This document shows, piece by piece, positions 29,197 to 38,559 of a stretch of 64,000 nt of DNA (position 1 is its first letter; each line of letters starts with the position of its first letter). The notes under the pieces are model-generated. The model ran no database searches. It saw only the letters and a list, made by a program, of their open reading frames with translations, and was not told where the DNA came from. Both the position numbers and the translations under genes were made by a program. Origin of the DNA: Azorinus chamasolen. Lineage: Eukaryota; Mollusca; Bivalvia; Cardiida; Solecurtidae. Location: positions 80,201,153 to 80,265,152 of the forward strand of contig OY755241.1 of the NCBI GenBank assembly GCA_963576725.1, in the 5' to 3' direction.

Positions 29197-29446
29197 TTAA
29201 CCCTTCTCTTGCTGAATTTTAAAACACATTTCTCCTTCTTTACTCAGGCCCTGTTGTATAATTACATATATCTTCACTGTCTGCAAGTATTTCGCTGTGC
29301 AATCGCTGCTGTGGAGTGTACTAGTTGCGCAATCAATTTATAAATAGTGCAGACCCTGATGAGACAGCTCCCGCAGCAGCTCTCTCATCTGGGTCTTCAC
29401 TATTTACAGGTAGGTACATTGACGCGAACAGCACGCGAAGGGTTAA
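29197..29446 (-). mobile_element. Family C hairpin MITE, full length
   Basis: TTAACCCTTCTCTTGCTGAA left, GCACGCGAAGGGTTAA right, TTAA at both ends. Hairpin GACCCTGATGAGACAGCTCC / AGCTCTCTCATCTGGGTCTT near 29352-29398. Confidence 0.9.
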
Positions 29447-29534
29447 AATGCTTGCCCAAATCTGAATTTTGATGACTTCTGATACTTATAATCAAGTTTT
29501 AACAGATTGGAACTTGATACGATCAAGTTTTGAC

Positions 29535-29605
29535 TAAGTGTCCAACAGATTGGATCCTGATGAGACGAAAAGTTGCCTGGCCTTTCATCTGTATCCAAGC
29601 CTTTG
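29535..29605. mobile_element. Family D hairpin core
   Basis: GATTGGATCCTGATGAGACG / CCTTTCATCTGTATCCAAGC stem; the termini are absent. Confidence 0.45.
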
Positions 29606-29673
29606 CCAGATGGGTCACAGAAAAGTGGAAGAAGGGTTAAACCCTGATGAGATGGCAATTTACTTTGCAATTC

Positions 29674-29923
29674 TTATCCCTTTATGCCATGTCTTTCTAG
29701 GCCTTTACAAACAGAGTAGACTGAGATCAGACAGCTCCTGTAGGAGCTGTTTGATCAGGGTCTGCTCTGTTTGCTTATAATATAATACAGATATGATTCT
29801 ACAGTTTCTACCTGACCAATTATTCCTGTATCCATGTTCTGTTATAACAATTAATGATTTAATCTAATTGATATTCATGATGTCATTATTTCCTACATGA
29901 ATATTCATAGAGTAAAGGACTAA
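29674..29923 (+). mobile_element. Family A2 hairpin MITE
   Basis: TTATCCCTTTATGCCATGTC left, hairpin GACTGAGATCAGACAGCTCC / GGAGCTGTTTGATCAGGGTC near 29718-29775, right part TACATGAATATTCATAGAGT AAAGGACTAA. Confidence 0.78.
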
Positions 29924-30290
29924 CTGGATCATACTGTTTGCATAGACTATACCAATTTGCAACAAGCAAAGTGCTATAATGTGACAAGTTGAAAATAGAT
30001 TAAATGTTAAAGCTTCACATTTAGCTGATTTTCTCATAATAAAATTATTGAAGTTAAAATTATTGAAGTTAGGAAAGACATTAATTGACAAATGAAATAA
30101 AGAGAGATTCAAAGAGAAATGACATTAAGTTATATTACCGATTCAGCATATTCTCTAATTGAATAGAACAGAAAAGAAGATAATATCTTTATTTTCTCTC
30201 AGGCATTTACATGCAGCATGAATAATAAAGTATAGAATTAACAAGTCATTAGATGTCTGTCACGTATAACAATTTCTTGAATTTATCATT
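29924..30290. other. Unique AT-rich DNA
   Basis: No gene or repeat family recognised; a short local duplication AAATTATTGAAGTTA occurs near 30042-30066. Confidence 0.4.
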
Positions 30291-30548
30291 TTCCTCCATA
30301 ATACGCCTTTCTACGCCTCTGTAAAAGTCACTTTTTGAAACCATATTGTGATAAATACTCAGAAATTACTCCATAGGCTATTTTTAGAGAAAAAAGTATT
30401 TTTTAGAGAAAAGGAAACATTTAGAATTGTGTAGTTTTTAAGCCATTATGATAAATAGAGCATTTGCTCCTATGGAGCAAATGCTCTATTTATCACAATG
30501 GTTTCAGAAAGTGACATTTACAGAGGTGTCAAAAGGTGTCAATATGAA
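30291..30548. mobile_element. Two fused family B fragments
   Basis: A plus-oriented left part (CTCCATAATACGCCTTTCTA ... GAAACCATATTGTGATAAAT) breaks at about 30357 and joins a minus-oriented copy that starts inside the right part (GGCTATTTTTAGAG) and holds a complete hairpin CCATTATGATAAATAGAGCA / TGCTCTATTTATCACAATGG near 30443-30505. Confidence 0.6.
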
Positions 30549-30616
30549 ACCACAAACTAATGCTATTAGTACATATTACAATGACTGGCATTTGCAGAGA
30601 GCTTGGGTCCAGATAA

Positions 30617-31040
30617 GATAGATAGATCTTTATTAACCTCCATTCATGGAGAGCTACACAGTATATAGAACATAATACAATGTGCAAAGTCAAAATACAT
30701 GTGCATGAAAACAATGACAATTACAGAATTTACATAACAACACAAAAATTATAGGAACAGCACACAGTCAAATAGATAATAACAAAGGACAATTTCAGAA
30801 AAGCAGATGATACCGCAGGTTCAGTACAGCACGATAGAAATTACATCTAACCTAAAGATACTAATCGATGGAAAGAATAATGATTAGATAATGTTTATGT
30901 CATATATAGATGGATTTTGTCAGAAGGAAATACAAGACACATCAACAGCACATACTCATATCCGACTGTAAGGCTGAGTGAACCTGGTGGAGCTGGCACC
31001 CAGCCTGTCCCCCAGGGATACGAACAGAAAACTACACACT
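30617..31040 (-). mobile_element. 3' end of a truncated non-LTR retrotransposon
   Basis: On the minus strand the segment ends GGAGGTTAATAAAGATCTATCTATC, a polyadenylation-like AATAAA followed by short TATC repeats. That is the 3' tail form of CR1/L2-type non-LTR elements. Upstream is untranslated sequence with TGTGTAGCTCTCCATGAATG and no reverse transcriptase frame. The 5' limit near 31040 (CCCTGGGGGACAGGCTGGGT) is approximate. Confidence 0.5.
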
Positions 31041-31110
31041 AATCATGATCCAAGCTATTCGACACTCAGTCAGCAGCTTCTCACAAGCTTGAACATAATT
31101 CTACAGTAAG

Positions 31111-31360
31111 TTAACCCATTCACTCATATAAACGTGTTTTCATACATTTGCAAACAGAGTAGACCCAGATCAGATGGCTCCTAGAGGAGCCGTCTGATCA
31201 GGATCTGCTCTGTTTGCTAATAGAATTTGATTTATCTGTTTCTTTACTTTCTAAAATGTCTACAATGTTCCACCTTCTATATTTTTTTATAACTATTTTG
31301 TTAATGAATATTCAGTAGGTATTGAAATTTGGCCTAAATACAGAACAGGGAAAGAGTTAA
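31111..31360 (+). mobile_element. Family A hairpin MITE, full length
   Basis: TTAACCCATTCACTCATATA left, GGGAAAGAGTTAA right. Hairpin GACCCAGATCAGATGGCTCC / GGAGCCGTCTGATCAGGATC near 31151-31215. Confidence 0.9.
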
Positions 31361-31419
31361 TGTTAAAGCAGGTCATAGTTTGACAAGATATGAGTCTTTG
31401 ACAGCCATACAGATAAAGA

Positions 31420-31770
31420 TGGTGACCCTTTACTTCATATATACCCCTTTTGACACCTTTGCAAATTGTGTAGACCAAGATCAGATGGTTTCTATAGAAA
31501 CCCACTGATCTGATCAGGATCTGCTGTTTGATTATGAAAAACATTTAACATATATCTTTTTCTACATGTGCATGCATGGTCTCTATTATGGTAAAAGGTC
31601 CTTGTTTAAGATACAGCTAATTAACACATTCCCTCCTAATGACGCATTTTGGCGCCTCTGTAAAAGTCACGTATGAAAGGTTAAATTCTTTTAGAGAATT
31701 TTGAATGACAGTGTTAACTCTAATCAGAGGGCTATCTCTGATCAGGGTCTACATTGTTTGAAAATGCTGT
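31420..31770. mobile_element. Three hairpin relics (A2, B, K)
   Basis: An A2 hairpin with GACCAAGATCAGATGGTTTC / CCACTGATCTGATCAGGATC near 31470-31525; a B left end TTAACACATTCCCTCCTAAT at 31621; and a K hairpin TAATCAGAGGGCTATCTCTGATCAGGGTC near 31720-31755. Confidence 0.5.
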
Positions 31771-32213
31771 TAAACATTTCTCTCATGTATATTCATGGTG
31801 CTAAGACGGGTCAAACTATAACCTGTATCCATGTGTGACTCTTTTTAAAGTGTTTTGTTACTGGTTCAGTGTAACACAATATTAGTGAACTTTGGCAAAG
31901 AAAGGTGTTAATTCACTTTCTTACCAGAATCCGATCATAATTATGAAGTTAAATATCTTGAAAGATTATAGTGGATTAAAACAGATTAAAAGGATCAGCC
32001 TTCTTAATCCTTTATCTTACATCTGTTATTTCCCCCACTAGTTTTTATCACTGATTATTTCACATACATTTTGCTTTTCAATTTCGACAATTCTGATAGA
32101 ACACCAGAATACTAGATTCTAAGAGATGTGATATTCGGGTAGATATTTGAGCGTGAGCAGCCAGTTTTAGATTTAACATACAGAGTGCGTTTGTGAATTA
32201 AGGGATTACTTAC

Positions 32214-32299
32214 CCTGGTACATGCGTCCCGTCTCTTAGTTCTGTAAACCCCCTTCTCTGCTGCAGGGTAGGGCCCCCGCCAAATTCGATAGTAGCCAT
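32214..32299 (-). CDS. CIMIP2/FAM166-like protein, exon 1
   Basis: The minus-strand ATG at 32299-32297 has a good start context (AAAATGG) and an in-frame TAA twelve bases upstream. The 86-bp coding exon reads MATIEFGGGPTLQQRRGFTE LRDGTHVP and leaves GG at a consensus donor (CCAGG|GTAAGTAATC). Joined to the exon at 25529-25454 it gives HVPGYRGYCPQIKYRVGKTYG, the CIMIP2/FAM166 N-terminal motif (ciliary microtubule inner protein). Intron 1 is 6.7 kb. The gene is divergent from the TRPV gene, with 470 bp between the two ATGs. The family assignment rests on that motif and the phase-consistent splice; which CIMIP2 paralogue it is cannot be told. Confidence 0.72.
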
Positions 32300-32465
32300 T
32301 TTATCACTTTAAAGTCCACGGAAGCTGGTTAAGCTAAGTCCAGCGAAACTTTCGCCCCGCTCTTTATCAGTTCAATACACAAAAGCCTCGATCAATTAAA
32401 TTGTTTGCCCGATTGTCACACGTAACGGGTAGTCGTTAATGCCGCTTTATCTCGTTGCTAAGGAT

Positions 32466-32481
32466 GTCTACCTGAGGTAAC
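32466..32481. promoter_or_regulatory. Candidate RFX X-box
   Basis: GTCTACCTGAGGTAAC: the right half GGTAAC fits the X-box half-site (on the minus strand GTTACC), the left half is imperfect. It overlaps the end of a second half-site match, GTTGCTAAGGATGT at 32454-32467. Confidence 0.32.
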
Positions 32482-32689
32482 GATGCGTGACAAACATTAC
32501 CTGTGCGTCGGCGAGTTCAAAGGTATTCCACAGTGAAGTGCTTTAGACTGGCTTTGTGTATTGTATTTAAATACTGGGCGGCTCGCCTTGAATGGTGACA
32601 AAGTTTGAAACCAGTCTGTATTGTTTATACTTTAATTCTTATACGCATGCGTAATTGAATATCCTGTTCGATTATTACAGGTGACAGGT

Positions 32690-32697
32690 TGTTTACA
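32690..32697 (+). promoter_or_regulatory. Candidate forkhead (FOX) site
   Basis: TGTTTACA, the forkhead core in reverse (TGTAAACA), 73 bp upstream of the TRPV start codon. A short motif, so chance occurrence is possible. Confidence 0.25.
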
Positions 32698-32769
32698 TTA
32701 TCAATGGTGGAAAACGGTTCAGAAATGACTTGATTTGTTATATCCAGAAGCTGACAGTAGCTTGGAAAG

Positions 32770-33133
32770 ATGGGTAATGCAGCGGTTGTCGCCTCAGGGG
32801 TGAAAGCCCAGGGTGACGTTGAAGCCAAAAAGCTGTATCAACTTGTAGATCTGAAAGGAGGTGGGGAACTGGTAGAAGCGATGAAGAAAGCCGGATGGAC
32901 GAAAAACTACAGAGAACTTGATGAACAAATTTTGAGGGATGTGCCACGCTTTTTGTACAATAATGGAGAAGGGAAGAAGATTCCAATCATGGATCTGGTA
33001 ATGAGGAGGAACAAAGAGAGACAGAAGACGAAACTGAGATTGGGAAAAGAGAAACAGCAACATGAGAACGAGTTAGCAAAGATTGACATGAACCTGACAG
33101 GGGCAGAAGGAAGCTACATTCAAGACAAACCAG
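32770..33133 (+). CDS. TRPV channel (OSM-9/Inactive-like), exon 1
   Basis: Start codon with strong context (AAAGATGGG) and an in-frame TAG at 32758-32760. It encodes residues 1-121, MGNAAVVASGVKAQGD..., rich in charged helix in the second half (residues ~79-110, RNKERQKTKLRLGKEKQQHE), and ends SYIQDKP with one base left at donor CCAG|GTACATG. The G joins AC at 51327 to give Asp122. This N-terminal region precedes the ankyrin domain of a TRPV cation channel, a plasma or ciliary membrane channel acting in mechano- and chemosensation in invertebrates. Translation continues past the donor for 20 residues only by chance. The following intron is 18.2 kb, unusually long beside the other introns seen here. 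Confidence 0.8.
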
Positions 33134-33189
33134 GTACATGTATGTTTATCTCAGGTGAAAATGTCTACACATGTGTCTTAACTTACAGG

Positions 33190-35130
33190 TAACCGTATTT
33201 GGTGCTAAGTAGATTTGTACAGGTATGTTATATAAGTTAGAATTATACAGGTATGTGATGTCAGGTAACACAACAGGATTGTTGTGTCAGGTATTAGGAG
33301 CCAGGTAGAACTATACAGGTATTTGATGTTAGGTGGCACTGGACAGGTATGTAGTGTTAGGTTGAACTGTACATGTATGTGGCATAAGGAAGATCTATAC
33401 AGATATGTTGTGTTAAGAAGAATTATATCGGTATGTGGTATTAGGTAGAAGTATACAGGTATTGGATGTTAATTGGCACTATAAAGGTATGTAGTGTTAG
33501 GAAGAACTATACAGATATGTGGTGCTAGGTAGAACTATACAGGTATGTGGTGTGAAGTGTATAGGTAGGTGGCATTAGGTAGAAGTGTACCAGTATGTGG
33601 TGTAAGTAGGAACGTTTCAGGTATTATTTTCTAACTAAGTGTACAGGTATGTGGTTGAACTGTAAAGGTATGTGATGTCGGGTAAGACTACAAGTATGTG
33701 GTGTCAGGTAAAACTGAACAGGTATGTGGTGTTTAGTAAAACTATACAGGTATATGGTGCCAGGTAGAACTCCACAGGTATGTGATTTCAACTTTACAGT
33801 TATGTAGTGTTCAGTAGAACTATGCAGGTCTATGGCATCAGGTAGATTTGTGCAGGTATATGATACTAGGTAAAACTGTACAGGTATGTGCTATCAGATA
33901 AAATTGTACAGGTATGTAGTGTCAGGTAGAAGTGTAAAACTACACAAGTATGTGGTATGAGATAAAAGTACAGATTTGTGGTATCAGGTAGAAGTGTACA
34001 ATTATGTGATTTCAGACAGAAGTAGTGATGGGAATCAGACATAACTTTTTCAATCGATCGATTATCAGATAAAAATCGCTATTAAATTCTCATATGGCTG
34101 GCTTATTTTATTACTTGAATATCAGGTAGCCATGTACAGGTGTGTGGTATGATGTAGAAGTGTACAGGTATGAGTGTGCAGGTATGTGGTATCAGGTAGA
34201 AGTGTGCATGTATGTGGTATCAGGTAAAAGTGTTCAGGTATGAGGTATCATGTAGAAGTGTACATGTATGAGGTATCATGTAGAAGTGTACAGGTATGTG
34301 GTATCATGTAGAAGTGTACATGTATGGGGTATCATGTAGAAGTGTACAGGTATGAGGTATCATGTAGAAGTTTACAGGTATGAGGTTTCATGTAGAAGTA
34401 TACATGTATATGGTATCAGGTAGAAGTGAACAGGTATGAGTGTGCAGATATGTGGTATCAGGTAGAAGTGTGCATGTATGTTGTATCAGGTAAAAGTGTT
34501 CAGGTATGAGGTATCATGTAGAAGTGTACAGGTATGTAGTAACAGGTAGATGTGTACAGGTGTGTGGTACCAGGTAGGAGTGAGCAGATATATGGTATCA
34601 GGTAGAAGTGTACAGGTATGGGGTATCATGTAAAAGTGTACAGGTATAAGGTATCATGTAGAAGTGTACAGTTATGAGGTTTCATGTAGAAGTATGCATG
34701 TATATGGGATCAGGTAGAAGTGTACAGGTGTGTGGTACCAGGTAGAAGAATACAGGTATGTAATATCAGGTAGAAGTGTACATGTATGTTTTTAGGTAGA
34801 AGAGTACAGGCATGTGGTACCTGGTAGAAGTGTACAGGTTTGAGGTACCGTGTAGAAGTGTACAGGTATGAAGTTCCATGTAGAAGGGTACAGGACTGGT
34901 GTGTGGTATCGGGTAGAAGTGTACAGGTATGAAGTTCCATGTAGAAGTGTACAGGAATGGTGTGTGGTATTGGGTAGAAGTGTACTGGTATGAAGTTCCA
35001 TGTAGAAGTGTACAGGAATGGTGTGTGGTATCGGGTAGAAGTGTACAGGTATGGTGTGTGGTATCGGGTAGAATTGTACAGGTATTTTGTGCCAGGTAAG
35101 TCTTATGCAGGTATGTGGTTTCATGCAGAC
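33190..35130. repeat. 28-bp minisatellite of splice-donor-like units
   Basis: About 65 diverged copies of a unit near GTAGAAGTGTACAGGTATGT GGTATCAG fill the start of TRPV intron 1, beginning about 55 bp after the exon 1 donor. Most units contain CAGGTATGTG, close to the consensus 5' splice site CAG|GTATGT. Units at 34130-34720 include longer duplicated blocks. An unrelated 100-bp piece interrupts the array at about 34020-34125 (GTGATGGGAATCAGACAT, AATCGATCGATTAT). Confidence 0.88.
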
Positions 35131-35139
35131 CTTTACAAG

Positions 35140-35325
35140 TATATTACAACCGGTCTTAAGTGGTCATTCATTGAACACAGAAGTCTTAAAAACAGGTGGT
35201 TGCTTAATGCAGGGCAAAAGTAATGCAGAAAGCTCCTATATGAGCTTTCAGGACTACTTTTGTCCTGTATTTAGCTACCACCTGCCTTATATGTGCCCAT
35301 GATTATATCTCTTTTTGATGGTTGA
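35140..35325. mobile_element. Family E palindrome, right end eroded
   Basis: Core AGGTGGTTGCTTAATGCAGG / TTGTCCTGTATTTAGCTACC with tip GAAAGCTCCTATATGAGCTT. Left flank TACAACCGGTCTTAAGTGGT; the right TACTGTA end is missing. Confidence 0.6.
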
Positions 35326-35621
35326 TTAACCCTTTCCCTCATATAAACATGTTTTAACACATCTGCAAACAGAGTAGACCCAGATCAGATGGCTCCTATT
35401 GGAGTTTCAATACCTACAGAATATTCACGTACAAAATAGTTATAATGAAGCATTGAAGGTGGAATACTGTAGCCATTTTTGAAACTAAAGAGACAGAGAT
35501 ATCCAATTCCATTAGCAAACAGTGCAGACCCTGATCAGAAGGCTCCTATAGGAGCCGTCTGATCTGGGTCTACTCTGTTTGCAGATATGAGAAAAGGCAG
35601 ATATATGAAGGAAAGGTTTAA
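35326..35621. mobile_element. Composite of two family A copies
   Basis: A plus-oriented left half (TTAACCCTTTCCCTCATATA ... AGATCAGATGGCTCCTATTGGAG) joins directly to a minus-oriented copy (TTTCAATACCTACAGAATAT ... hairpin GACCCTGATCAGAAGGCTCC / GGAGCCGTCTGATCTGGGTC ... GAAAGGTTTAA). The junction is at the hairpin tip near 35404. Confidence 0.7.
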
Positions 35622-35787
35622 CAATGATACCTTAAATAACATGAGGAATTCAGCTTTTGAACAGAAGGCTTATATACTGTTACTCTTACGATGTTTGAAA
35701 GTGATGGAATCCTACATTATGAAATGACACAAGCCATTAATTACTGGGAAAAGTTTTGCACTTTTTGTTCCATTATACATTTGGCTT

Positions 35788-36217
35788 TTAACCCTTAATA
35801 TGCTGACTTTTCAAATGAACCATTCCAAAATTCAAACAAGATCAAACTTACGGTGTACTTACGGGTCTGTTTGCGTATAGAACAGACCCCTGACTAGATA
35901 TCTTGTGTAGGTCAATGGTCTGGTCTGTTTGCATATAGAATTATATGGATAGGATTCTACAGTTTCTGTAAAAAAATCCTATGCTTATAAAAATTCAGTT
36001 GGTTAATATTCATAAAGAAAGTATCTCTTACATGAATATTCATTAAATAAAGAGTTAGACTTGTTAAAAAAAAAAGAAAAAAAAAAGAAGCTTACGGTGT
36101 AATATTTAGGGATGAGAAACATGACAAACAGTGCAGACCCTGGAGGAGCCCTCTCATCTGTGTCTACACTGTTTGTAAAGGATATTAGTGACTCGTGTCT
36201 CCCACAGTAAGGGTTAA
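35788..36217. mobile_element. Family L MITE interrupted by an A2-type copy
   Basis: Left TTAACCCTTAATATGCTGAC ... ATCAAACTTACGGTGTA; right ...GAAGCTTACGGTGTAATATT, hairpin remnant GTGCAGACCCTGGAGGAGCC / CTCTCATCTGTGTCTACACT, CAGTAAGGGTTAA. Between them (about 35858-36065) is an A2-like copy with hairpin GACCCCTGACTAGATATC / GGTCAATGGTCTGGTCTG. The CTTACGGTGTA sequence on both sides marks the break. Confidence 0.6.
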
Positions 36218-36239
36218 TGTTAGTTAAAATGTACCTCGA

Positions 36240-36421
36240 AGTGAAAAGCTAACCATTATCATCTGAACTCTTAGAATGTGGGAAACACGTCTACTGGCAT
36301 TAGCAAACAATGCGGACCAAGATCAGAGGGATTTCCTAGAGGAGCCCACTGATCGGGGTCTGCATTGTCGTTCAAAATCCTCTATCAAATTTTAGTCGTT
36401 TTTATTGAATGGACTCTTTTG
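36240..36421. mobile_element. Family K hairpin MITE
   Basis: TTAGAATGTGGGAAACACGT left part, hairpin GACCAAGATCAGAGGGATTT / GAGCCCACTGATCGGGGTCT near 36318-36365, and TATTGAATGGACTCTTTTG before TTAA 36422. Confidence 0.6.
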
Positions 36422-36735
36422 TTAACCCTTTGTACCATGGATACACCTTTGCAAACAGAGTAGACCCTGATCAGACAGCTCCTATAGGAGCCGTCTGATC
36501 AGGGTCTGCTGTTTGCTTATGGAATAATATAGTTCTAATTATACAGTTTCTGCCACAGCAAACATTTCGAGGGCTTGGTGCAAAACTATTCTAACTCCTT
36601 CACTTTGTGAAGGAGTTAGAATAGTTTTGCACCAAGCCCTCGATTTGCTCTGCTCATTTGCCATTGTAAATATTAATCTAATTAATATTCATGATTTCAC
36701 TATTTATTACATGAATATTCATGGAGTAAAGGGTA
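36422..36735 (+). mobile_element. Family A2 MITE carrying a nested family F element
   Basis: TTAACCCTTTGTACCATGGA left, hairpin GACCCTGATCAGACAGCTCC / GGAGCCGTCTGATCAGGGTC near 36463-36518, F at 36568-36642, then the normal right part with TACATGAATATTCATGGAGT and AAAGGGTAA. Confidence 0.85.
36568..36642. mobile_element. Family F 75-bp palindrome with ATTT duplication
   Basis: CGAGGGCTTGGTGCAAAACT ... AGTTTTGCACCAAGCCCTCG, a perfect palindrome with centre CTTCACTTTGTGAAG and one mismatch pair at most. ATTT flanks it at 36564-36567 and 36643-36646. Confidence 0.92.
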
Positions 36736-36911
36736 ATAAGCACTGATGGGTCATTCCACTTCAAAAATTCAGCATGAATCGGTTAACTGAGTTTTACATG
36801 GAAAAGTCTACATTACAGGATTTAGATTGTACTTTTAATGATACAATCAAAGTACAACATTCTGTCTTCTGCTAAGTTCTCATTTTAATTATTCATGCTG
36901 AGAGATTGAAT

Positions 36912-37142
36912 TTAACCTTCAGCACTCTATTGGCGACTGTGTGCATGATTACCTTTGCAAACAGTTTGGATCCAGATGAGACGCCGAGTAACTCGGTGTC
37001 TCATCGGGATCCAAACTGTTATGTTTGTCATTCTGACACTAGTTTTGAAAAGAAATGGAAGTAATAGGTATTTTTTTAGAATTGAAGCAGACGACAATAT
37101 TTGCAGAAGACAATTACCGGTGCTCAGAGTGCAGAAGGTTAA
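36912..37142. mobile_element. Family D variant with TTAACCTTC ends
   Basis: TTAACCTTCAGCACTCTATT left and CAGAGTGCAGAAGGTTAA right, TTAA at both ends. Hairpin GGATCCAGATGAGACGCCGA / CGGTGTCTCATCGGGATCC with GTAACT loop. The interior GAAGCAGACGACAATATTTG is the D interior in reverse. Confidence 0.82.
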
Positions 37143-37265
37143 AAGTACATGGACACTTCCCTCTCTCTCTCTTAGTATCAAACTCCTGAACCCTTTCAAC
37201 ACTTAGTAAATACTAAAAGGATTATCAAATACCGAAATTCTGAAATACATCATTATTTCATTTCT

Positions 37266-37380
37266 TTAACTCTGTCGGCGCCAATGTCCCCTGTTGGCAC
37301 CGTTGAAAACAGTGCAGTCCCAGGCCAGATGCCGCCTTTTCTGTATTATTTTAGTCCAAACGTTGGCGCCAAAAGAGTAA
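37266..37380. mobile_element. Short element M with GGCGCC-bearing ends
   Basis: TTAACTCTGTCGGCGCCAAT left and TTGGCGCCAAAAGAGTAAA right, inverted ends about 16 bp long. The interior holds a degraded core (AACAGTGCAGTCCCAGGCCAGATGCC). Only one copy in the window. Confidence 0.45.
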
Positions 37381-37392
37381 AAAAAAAAGTAA

Positions 37393-37622
37393 AACAGTTT
37401 GAATCCAGATGAGACACAGAGTTACTCGGCTTCTTATCTGGATCCAAACTGTTTGCATGCAAAGGGGTATCACAAAGGCACCGGTAAAGTACAGAAGGTA
37501 AAAAAGACTGATTTGATTTTACAGTTCCTATTCTGTGTTAACACGCATTATAAAAAAATTAGCTGGCGAATATTCATGATGTCATTATTTCTTACAGGAA
37601 TATGTATGGGATAAATGGTTAA
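37393..37622. mobile_element. Family D core and A2 right-end fragment
   Basis: D stem TTGAATCCAGATGAGACACA / CTTCTTATCTGGATCCAAAC at 37398-37452, then ...CAGAAGGTAAAAAAG. The A2 right end AATATTCATGATGTCATTAT ... GGATAAATGGTTAA lies at 37567-37622. Confidence 0.5.
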
Positions 37623-37661
37623 CCTTTTCTACACTAAGTTACTTTAACCAATTTTTATCAC

Positions 37662-37871
37662 TAAGTAACCAATTCTCGTATATGACACCTTTTGTTGCTT
37701 CTGTAAAAGTCAATTTGTGAAACCATTGTGATAAATAGAGCATTTTCTCCACAGGAGCAAATGCTCTATTTATCGCAATGGTTTCAGAACTGCAGAATTC
37801 TGAAAATGTCCTTTTCTCTAGTAAAAGCTCCTTTTTGTAAGATTTAAATAGCCTGCGCGGGAATGGATTAA
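37662..37871 (+). mobile_element. Family B hairpin MITE
   Basis: Left end eroded (AACCAATTCTCGTATATGAC), hairpin CCATTGTGATAAATAGAGCA / TGCTCTATTTATCGCAATGG near 37720-37783, right end GCGGGAATGGATTAA. Confidence 0.78.
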
Positions 37872-37967
37872 TTTGCAAAACTTGTCGTCTGCTACATATC
37901 TAAAAAATATAGTTTTGATCCTGATGAGAATATGAGTCATCTGGATACAAACATTTGTATATACATG

Positions 37968-38105
37968 TACAATAAAGTCCCCACCACTCATAAGAAGTAC
38001 AATTCTGGGTTTGTAAAGCAGGCAGTAGCTTAATGCAGAAAAAGAGTTATGCTGAAAGCTCCTACTGGGAGCTGAAATTTCTGCACTACTTTTGCTCTGC
38101 TTTAA
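37968..38105. mobile_element. Family E copy, left part, split by a 9.4-kb insertion
   Basis: TACAATAAAGTCCCCACCAC ... AGCAGGCAGTAGCTTAATGC ... TGCACTACTTTTGCTCTGCTTTAA. The expected second half AAGCAACAACCTGCTTTTAC appears at 47511. Removal of the intervening DNA and one TTAA restores an ordinary family E core. Confidence 0.8.
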
Positions 38106-38559
38106 AGAGGAGGTCCCTACAATGATCACATATTTTCAATGATATCATAAAACTTGGTATTTGTTATGCTCTATCATTATTATGAAGGTACCCAATTTGA
38201 ACTTATATCGAAAAATGCCCATGTGATACAAATAAACAGATTTCATCAATAACTGATAATTTTTGTTCTACAACACAATATTATCGACCTTTTCCATAAA
38301 TTCCTCCGCGTTTTGCCGATGATCACCCGATCTTTCCATTGTTTACATAATAGCTTTCTCGGAAGTAGTCGGAGAATCGCGAATAGGGCGAACAGTTACG
38401 AAACTAAAACTCAACCCGAATAAAACTGAAACATCGGGGAGTAAAACCGGTGTAACAGGCCTATCTTTCCCCCTGGCCATTTTTTCCCCCGGGGAAAAAA
38501 AGGCCTAGTCAGTTTTTTCCCCCCCTAGTCCAGTTTTTCCCCCCTCCTCAGCCTGGGGG

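Larger units (their letters stand above)
32300..32769. promoter_or_regulatory. Divergent promoter between CIMIP2-like and TRPV genes
   Basis: A 470-bp interval free of hairpin elements and with more CpG than its surroundings lies between the two start codons, which point away from each other. Near its middle are CGTTGCTAAGGATGTC (about 32453-32468) and GTCTACCTGAGGTAAC (32466-32481). Both resemble RFX X-box halves (GTTGCTA; GGTAAC matching RGYAAC). TGTTTACA at 32690-32697 is a FOX-type site. Ciliary genes are commonly driven by RFX and FOXJ1 factors. The intergenic layout is seen; shared regulation is inference. Confidence 0.5.

Noticed and set aside
32770..33192. TRPV exon 1 continuing to the stop at 33192
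   Set aside because: The donor CCAG|GTACATG at 33133 joins 51327 in phase and gives TRPV-like sequence. The last 20 codons before the stop look like read-through into the intron.
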